A program made the translations under genes and the position numbers. From positions 56,112 to 120,111 of the forward strand of contig JAHZHL010000034.1 in assembly GCA_019420305.1 (NCBI GenBank): DNA of 64,000 bases. Direction: 5' to 3'. Numbering within the stretch: position 1 is the first letter of the stretch; the number at the start of each line of letters is the position of its first letter. The notes under the pieces were generated by a model. That model saw nothing but the letters and a program-made list of their open reading frames with translations. It made no database searches and had not been told where the DNA came from. This stretch comes from Bacillota bacterium. Lineage in GTDB: Bacteria; Bacillota; Clostridia; Peptostreptococcales; Anaerovoracaceae. Below, in pieces: positions 50,032 through 59,000 of the stretch.

Positions 50032-53000
50032 ATGAAAAAGAACGTAAAAGAAAAAAAACGAATTCTAAGCTTGATTCTGGCGGTGGTTATGGTGGTAACC
50101 ATGATGCCGATGCAGGCTGTGGCCGCGGCGACAGACAGTACCGCCGAAACCACGGTTGAAAAGAACGACGGTCAAACAGAGAAAGCACAGCAGCCCGCGA
50201 AAACGGGTGATGAAAAAGACGGAGAAAATCCGGCAGTCTCTGTAAAATGGCTTCCGAACACCGGGGAGAGGGAAGATGAGAGCAAAGGTGAAGTCCAGCT
50301 CGAAGCGTCTCTTAATAAAAACGGTTCGGCAGCTTCGGCGGATGTGGAAATCCGACTTGATAAAGAAGAAGCGGATGCCCTTGCCCAGTTCCGAAACGAA
50401 GAGGGGAAACTGGATGAAGCTGTGAAGCTGACGGAAGAAGAACTTCCGGAGATTTCTCTGAAGAAGCAGGATAATGGGGAAGTTCGTCTCTGTTTTACCC
50501 TGGATCAGGAGAATACGGCTCTGAAGCAGAAAATCGAATTCCAGGTTCCGGAAAACGCGGAAAAAGATGTGGAAATCGAAGTTACGAAAGAGGATGTTAC
50601 CGTTGCGCCTGAGCAGAAAAACGATGCCCAGAACGGGGGCGAAGCAGAACAGGTAGCCTTTGAGTTTGAAGGCAAAGTCCTGTCACTTAGTGTGCCGGAA
50701 AAAGCAGCGCAGGATAATGAAAAAAACACACCAAACGATGAAGAAAATAACGATAAAGAACAGAACGCGCCTGTTGACGAAGAGAATAATTTAGAGGACG
50801 ACAGTAAGCAGCCGTCCGCGGACGGACAGGAGCCGGCGAAAGAGAAAAAGCAGCTGAAGATGGATGGACTGTTTGCGGCAGTCCGCAGCATGGCGCTGAG
50901 TGATTTGGCCGGGTATGAGACGAAAACACCAAGTGATCTGACAACAATCACTCAGAATATCATATGGGCGGATAATAATAATGAAAATAATGCCCGTCCA
51001 ACAATCGACGAATTTAAAAACCAGTATACCCTGTCCTATCACATGAAAGAAACAAAGACTGGAGATGTGTTGCAGGGCGTTCTGGCGGAAGAAGATACTA
51101 CAGCGCTCAGCGTATTTAAACTGGGGAGTTTCCCGGCAGCCATTACCAAAGAGGGTGCCAATCGGTATAAGTTGGAGCTCAAAGATCTTCCGACAAAAAT
51201 GACATACACAGATGAATATGGAGATTCGGTAACGTATGAGATTGAGTGGACAATCGCGCCAAAGGACGTAGCCGACTACAGCCTGGTAAACGTGACAGAG
51301 GATACATTAACGGAATGGGATAATGTCAGCTCTATCACAGAAGCCGGTTGGTATTACATGCTGAATACCGATTTCAGCTTTAATGTTGTACTGCGCCAGG
51401 GCGGAAAAAACGGAACGGATGAAATTGCGAAGGCGGTTAAAGATCATTTCCGTATGGATGTTTCTTGTGAAGGAAAGAATCTGAACGGAGTCGGGATTGT
51501 AAAAGAGCCGACGTTGAATTTTAACGGAAGTTCTACCGCGGAAATGACCTATCAGAACGTCTGGAAATACAATCTGGATGGCGCTCGTATTACATATGAT
51601 GTAGTCGAAAGGGAAGGTGTTGCAAAGGATAAAATTGTTGTTGACTCACTTGACTCAACTGTAACGGGCGATTACTTCGCGCTTACTTATGACAACAGCA
51701 ACTCCGCGAATTATGGCGCGGTTACAGATAAGATCCATGAAAATGGGACTCTGTATTTGACACTGACCGGAAAGACCGGCTATGAGGCAAAAAAAGTCTG
51801 GTTGGATCAGGGGGTAGAGGAAAAAAATCGTCCAACAGGAGAGTTCCAGCTCTGGAGATATCGTGAGGGAGAAAATTATACCACCGCGGCTCCGGTGCGG
51901 GATGAAAAAGGAGATTTCTATACATGCGATCTGGATACAGAGAAAGATGAATTTACTGTAGAGTTTAACATAGAAGTTGATGTGCAGGAAGAACTCGGCC
52001 TGGAGAAGTACGATTCGGAAGGTTATCGGTACTTCTATGTGTCAAGGGAATATCTGAACGCTACAAATAAAGAAGGAAAGCCCGCGGACAATTATGAACA
52101 GGTATTTGGAGCTGTTAGCGAAGATGGCACAAAAGTTACAGATAGAATTGAAAACAAGGATATAACCAAAGACGAGCCATACTCCCGTGATAATGCAAAT
52201 ACCTTCCTTTATGATGGAGGTACGCTCTCCAATCGCATTACAGAAAACGTAACGGTAGCGGGTGAAAAAGAATGGAAAGCGGCGGCTTTCCAGGCTGATT
52301 TTGAAGATGTAACGGTTGTAATGACTGTGCAGTCACGGCCGAAAAACAGCGAGGATGCCTGGAAAAATACGAACCAGAGTGTAACTCTGAATGAGTTTTA
52401 CGCGGAAAATCTGGGTTCTGTAACATTCTCCAAGTCTATGCCGAAATATAATTCTCTGGGCGAGGAACTGGAATACCGTTGGGCAGAAACCGCGGTTTAC
52501 CAGGGCGAGAACACCAAAAACCTTCTGGAGGATAAAGCGGGCGAAGACGGTGAACAGTATTTTACCCTGAAACAGAACGAGGAGGATGTAAGATACCGCT
52601 CCGATTCCAAAACAGAAGGGACGAATACTGTTATTACCAATACAATCGCGAATACGGTTCGTTACGATGTTAAAAAAATCTGGAAAAACGCGGACGGAGA
52701 AGAAACCGATGCTCCGGAGGGAGCGGAAGTCACCTTTGGAATCTACCGTTCTCTGAACGGAGAGGTGACAGCTCAGCCGGTAGTGGAGGTAACGCTGGAT
52801 GGTGTAGCTGATGAGGAACCAATTACGGTTACAGATAAAGACCTGGGAATCGATCTTACGGTACAGGAAACATCCCCATGGTTTGCTACCGTAAACCCGC
52901 TGAATGAATATGACAAGGAAGGACATCAGTACGAATATCTGCTGCTGGAAACCAAAAATAATACAAATTTTGTACCTACCTATGAAACCATAAGAGGGAA

Positions 53001-56000
53001 AGACGGAAAAGGCAAGTTCTACAAAACCACAGTTACAAACGCGCCAGGAAAGGGAAATCGTATTCTGGTTAGCAAAGAGTGGACGGATGACAGTGATATT
53101 ATCCACAGACAGCCGGTAAAAATTGGTGTATATGTGAAAGAGGAAGTTACCATAGGCGACAGAACCTATGCAGCCAATGAGAAAATCGCGGAAACAGAAC
53201 TGAATGAAGGAAATGTTTGGTTTGACTGGGTTGGAATTGGTGAGATAGAGCCGGACAATGTCTATATTCTGGAGACAAAAGTCGGAAATGCGAATGTTCC
53301 GTTGTCAGAAGAAAATCCGAATGTTCCGCAGGCTCCGATTGAATATGACGAGAAAGGCTATACCGCAATCCAGTATGACACAGAGAATCATAAATACGAA
53401 GCGACCTATTTTAAGAAAACGCTGGGACGTGAAACGGTCTACACGGTGAACAACCGCAGACTCGGAAATGTGGATCTGACCGTAACGAAAGACTGGAAAG
53501 ATGGAAACGGAGCAAAGCGTGACGCGCTGGAGAAGGCGTTAGAGAAGGATGGACTTACTTTAGCTGTTCAGCTTCAGTTTGCGGACCATTCAAATGGGGA
53601 TGGATATCAGATCACAAATAAGGGGTTGAATAAACCGGATACGATTTCGGTTGCCAAGAACGGACATCCGGTAGCAATCAAGGATAATAACGATAAGGAT
53701 GCCTCTTCCCTGCAGAGTGTTCCGTTTGAAGATGACGCGAAAATTTATTTCTACAATCTTCCTAAATATGATCAGGAGGGCAAGGTTGTAAATTATGACG
53801 TGGAAGAAGTGTTTGTGGATAAAGACGAAAACATACTTTCCTGGTCAGACGTAAAAAAAGGCAGCAAGAACTATCCAAACGCTGCGGAAGCACTTTCCGA
53901 GTATCAGAACAACTATGCGCAGACAGCCTATCATGTAGGAGATAAGCATGATGAGGATCAGCAGGCGATTACTGTAACCAATAGTCTGCAGGGTTCTAAG
54001 GATATTCATTGGCACAAACAATGGAGGGACGATTACACTTATACAGGCGGACAGCGTCCGGATATCTATCTGAATATTTACCAGGTAAAACATGACGGCA
54101 CCACAACGCTGTTCCAGAAAGATTACAAATGGACCAAAAATGATGAAACGGATAAGATAAACTACTGGACCGCTGAACTGGAAAATGTTCCGAAATACGA
54201 TGAAAATGGATATGAAATTTTCTATTACGCAACTGAACATACTGTAGTCAACGCCGCGGACTTTGACTATCAGGATGTACAGTATGCGGTAGATGGATCT
54301 AAGGGTCTAGAGGAGATTGGAACGGAATTCAAACCTACAGACGAGGCGACTAAAGATGAGGATGTAGTGAATGTGAAAGACCAGGAAGGCGCCGCAAAGG
54401 ATCACTACGCGCTGAAAGAAGAAGGCACATTTACGAACATCATTAAGAATGAAATTACAATCAAAGGACAGAAGGTATGGTCTTCCCTGCCGAATGGCTA
54501 TAAGGAACTGGATCTGCCGGCAGTTACATTCTATGTAATGCGGGATGACAAGGGAGATGAACCAGTTGCAACCTTGAAAGTGGAGAAAGATCAGTGGGCA
54601 GATCTGAATCAGAATGGATCTTACATCTTTGAGATTCTGAAAGAAGGTAATAATTATATCAATAAGGAAGGGAAGATTGTAAATAAAGACGGGAAGGCTC
54701 CGTTGCTTCCGAAATATGACGCGAACGGCAAGCTGTATCAGTATGAATTAAAGGAAAAGGTAACCTTTGAGCCAGATGACGGTTGGTATCAAGGAAAATG
54801 GGAGAATATTTTCCAGGGTTCCACCAATACCTACCGCATGTCGAATGCTTATAAACCTCCGACAGGTGAGCTGAAAATCAAGAAATTCCTCTATCTGCCG
54901 ATGAAAAACGGCGAACCGGAAGCTTACCCGGCAGTGCAGTTTAAACTGACCCGTACGTATACAACAAACGCAGGAGAAACTTCCACTGCGGAAACCGTGA
55001 AGACGGTAACGTGGTCATCCGCAGCTGTTCAAGACGCATATAAAAAGCTGAGCGAGGAGAAGCAGAAGGAAGGTCTCGTAGAGTGGACGTATAGCTTCGA
55101 AAACCTGGATATTTATGCACCGAATGGTTCTCCTTATATCTACACGGTTGAGGAAGTGAAGACAAACCTGAACGGATACGATACTTGGGCAGGAAAAGGT
55201 GATCTGAATGTGAAAGAGTGCAGTGTGGAAGGCGTGAAAGTCGAAGGACTGCAGCCGAAAACGGAGTCTGAAATTCAGGCGACCTTTAAAAACCAGCAGA
55301 GCGAGACGGAGAAAGTAACGCTGAAAGGAAAGAAGATATGGCAGGATTACAGTGATGCCTTCGGCTTCCGTCCGGATGACATTAAACTGACCGTAACTCG
55401 TTCAGCGGTGCCACAGCCGGATCAGGACAATGGAATGAAGCAGACTCTGGAAAAAGGTGTTGACTTTAGTATTAAATGGAAGAAAGATACAGATAAGAGC
55501 AAACCTTGGGAGTACACGATCGAGGGAACCAGCGATGATGAACTTGAAAAGTATGCGCCGAACGGTATGATCTGGAAATACCAGGTGAAAGAAGAGGTTC
55601 TGGAGCATTATAAAGCAAATCCGAGCAGCGGAACTGTAGGACAGTCCAAAGTGGCGAACGATACCATTACCATGGCAGACCTGACCAACAGCATTCAGAC
55701 TTCCGAGCCATTTACAAAGAAGTGGGTAGATTCGGATGGAAAGACGATTACGGATGACTATCTGGGCACAGAACTCGCTGTAACCTTCAGACTGCAGGCT
55801 GCGGATAAGCCGGAAAGCGGCCAGGCGGCTGACTGGCAGGATGCGAAAGCCTATTTTGAAACAAACCTGACAGATGACGCATATAAAGCGGCATTTGCGA
55901 ATTATAGCTTTGAGACAATAAAGAAGGGAAGAATTAATAACGCGGACGCATGGAAGACTGGATATTTCAGCAATCTTCCTACTTGGATCAAGGATAAAGA

Positions 56001-59000
56001 AGATAACGAACATGAGGTTGACTACCGCGTAGTGGAAGTTTCTATTCAGTATGGAAACAGCGATCCGAAGGCAACACAGAACATTACGGTTATAGAAGAT
56101 GACGGGACTACATATAAATACGAGTACAGTACTGGAATCTTCGAATGGGGAGTTAGCGGATCTGTTAAAGACACCGAAACAATTCATACCAACCGTCTGC
56201 CGACTACGGATATTACGGTTGAGAAAGTATGGGAAGGCGACAACAACAACCTGTACAATACCCGTCCGGACACCGGACGCACGGGCTATGACTGGGAAAC
56301 AACCTTTGTAATCCAGAAATCAGTCGATAACCAAAAGTGGGAAAATGTGAGGGTGAAAGCAGCAAACGAATCAGCAGAAAAGGATCTGACCATAACCCTT
56401 TATGGAACCAACAGCGATAAAAGTGTTGAGGCGGCCATCGAAGGCCTGCCAAAGACGGATCTGAATGGAAAGGATTATACTTATCGGGCAAGAGAACTGA
56501 ATACCGGTCAGGATCAGACAGTGCTTAAGAATGAGGATACCTATAATAAGACGTATACTGTGACCTATGATGATCCGAAGTCCGCGACAGATAAGAAAAC
56601 GACGGCTACGAATACACTGAATTCAACAAAGATCTACGGTGAAAAGCAGTGGAATCCAGGAACCCTGAATGCGGGAAAGACTACACCCGTCAAACTTACC
56701 GCGCAGTATAAGACCGCTTCTGGCTGGAAAACGGTCAGCAGTCCGGTGACGGTAGACGGAACCCCGGCGTCCGCAGCAGTGATGGATCCAACTTCATCCC
56801 AGTATGTACCGTTCCACGAATACGAATCCTGGAAGGCGGTATGGAACGATCTGCCGGAAGTAATGCCGGGAAGCGAACTGAAAGACGGAAAGACACAGTA
56901 CAGAGTGATTGAAACTGTACCGAGCGGATACGTTCAGGAAGACGCGGAGATTGGAAAAGTAGGAAACTACCCGTCCTATATCTACAAAAACGTAGAGGCG
57001 GTCAGCTATTCCGTAGAGAAAGTATGGGGCGGCACCGCAAAGGGGAAAAAGGTTGTAGCAGGACTGTACCGCACAACCAATGACAGCAAAGGAACCGGTG
57101 AGGGCTATATCGTAAAGACCGCTGACGGAAATGCGCAGAGGACAGTAACCCTGAATGAAGGTAATTCCTGGAAAGGAACCTTTAGCGGACTTCCGAAGTA
57201 CGATGCGGACGGCAACCTTTATACTTACTATGCCCGTGAGCTGACCATTGATGATAAAGAGGCTGACGTGAACACAATCGACTATCTCTATGAGATTGTT
57301 CACCATGACAATGCAGACAAGACTACGACAAAGATCGTCAATGTTGTGAAGATCAATATCACCGGGACAAAAACCTGGAAGGATAACGATAATGCATACA
57401 ATACCAGACCGGAGAACCTGACGCTGACCTTATACCGCCAGACAGAAGGAACCTCTGGAAAGGGAAAGGTAAACGCGACGCCGCAATGGCAGAAAAATGG
57501 CAGCAAGTGGACGTACACCTACAAGGATCTGCCGGCGACAGACGGAGACGGCAAAGCGTACACCTACATCGTTGAAGAATCGGTACCGGATCCGGTAAAC
57601 GGCGATGATGAATATACACTGAATCAGAGTGGTAACAACCTGACCAATACCCTGACGGACAAAATCAGCATCTCCGGCGAAAAAGTATGGAGAGACGGAA
57701 ACGACGCCGATGGCAAGCGTCCGGACTCAATTACCGTTGTACTTTACAAGAATGGAACCGAATTTAAGACCAAAACGATTGACAGCGGCGACGCTACGGC
57801 AGACGGAACCTGGAAGTATACCTTCAGTGGGCTGGATGAATACGATACCGAAGGAAAGCGGATTACCTACACCGTTGATGAAGTACTGCCGGAAGGCTAC
57901 AGTAGGACGGTAAACGGCAATACCATCACCAATACACAGCTGACGTCCCTGGATGTTGAGAAGGTATGGGGCGGCGTGGAAACCGCAGATCAGAAAGAAG
58001 TCGTTGTGGGACTGTACCGTACGACAGGCGAGAAGGATGAGACAAAAGACGCGGTAAAAGGCTCTGACGGTAAACAGATTACTCTGGCGCTGAATTCCGG
58101 AAATGGATGGAAGGGCACATTCGATGACCTGGCGAAATACGATGTAGATGGTGACGGAAAGGAAATCGAATATACCTATTACGCTCGTGAACTGACTATT
58201 GGTGGCAACCCGGTTAAAGAAGCGGATCTCTATAAGGTATATGACTATGATTCGGAGAACGAACAGGCGGCTACTTACGCGACAAAGATTGTCAACGTAG
58301 GAAAGACTTCCATTACCGGAAGCAAGACCTGGGTGGACAACGGAAACGCGTATCAGAACAGACCGGACAAATTGGAACTGACTCTGACCCGCCAGATTCA
58401 GGGCGGCGAGACGGAAACTGTGAATGTGAAACCGACCTGGAAAGATACGGATACAGACAAGTGGACGTACACATACTCCGATCTGCCGGCAGCGGATGAG
58501 AAGGGAAACAAGTACACGTATAAGGTGACAGAAACCGTTCCGACACCGAAGGACGCGGCGACAAGCGGCGACGAATACGCGGATACGCAGAATGGAACCG
58601 ACTTCACCAATACTCTGACCGATAAGATCGATATCTCCGGCGAAAAAGTATGGAGAGACGGAGGTAACGCGGATAACAAGCGTCCGGAAAAGATCACCGT
58701 TATCCTTTACGCGAACGATAAGGAAGTTAAGAGACAGGAGATTACGGGCAGCAGCACGGCAGGATCCTGGAAATACACATTCGAAAATCTGGATGAGTAT
58801 GACAAGGACGGAAAGCGGATTACCTACACCGTTGACGAAGTGCTGCCTGATGGTTACTCAAACAAGGTAACCGATTTGGCCATCACCAATACGCAGCTGA
58901 CGTCCCTGGATGTTGAAAAGGTATGGGGCGGCGTGGAAACAGACGATCAGAAAGAAGTCGTTGTGGGACTGTACCGTACGACAGGCGAGAAAGATGAGAC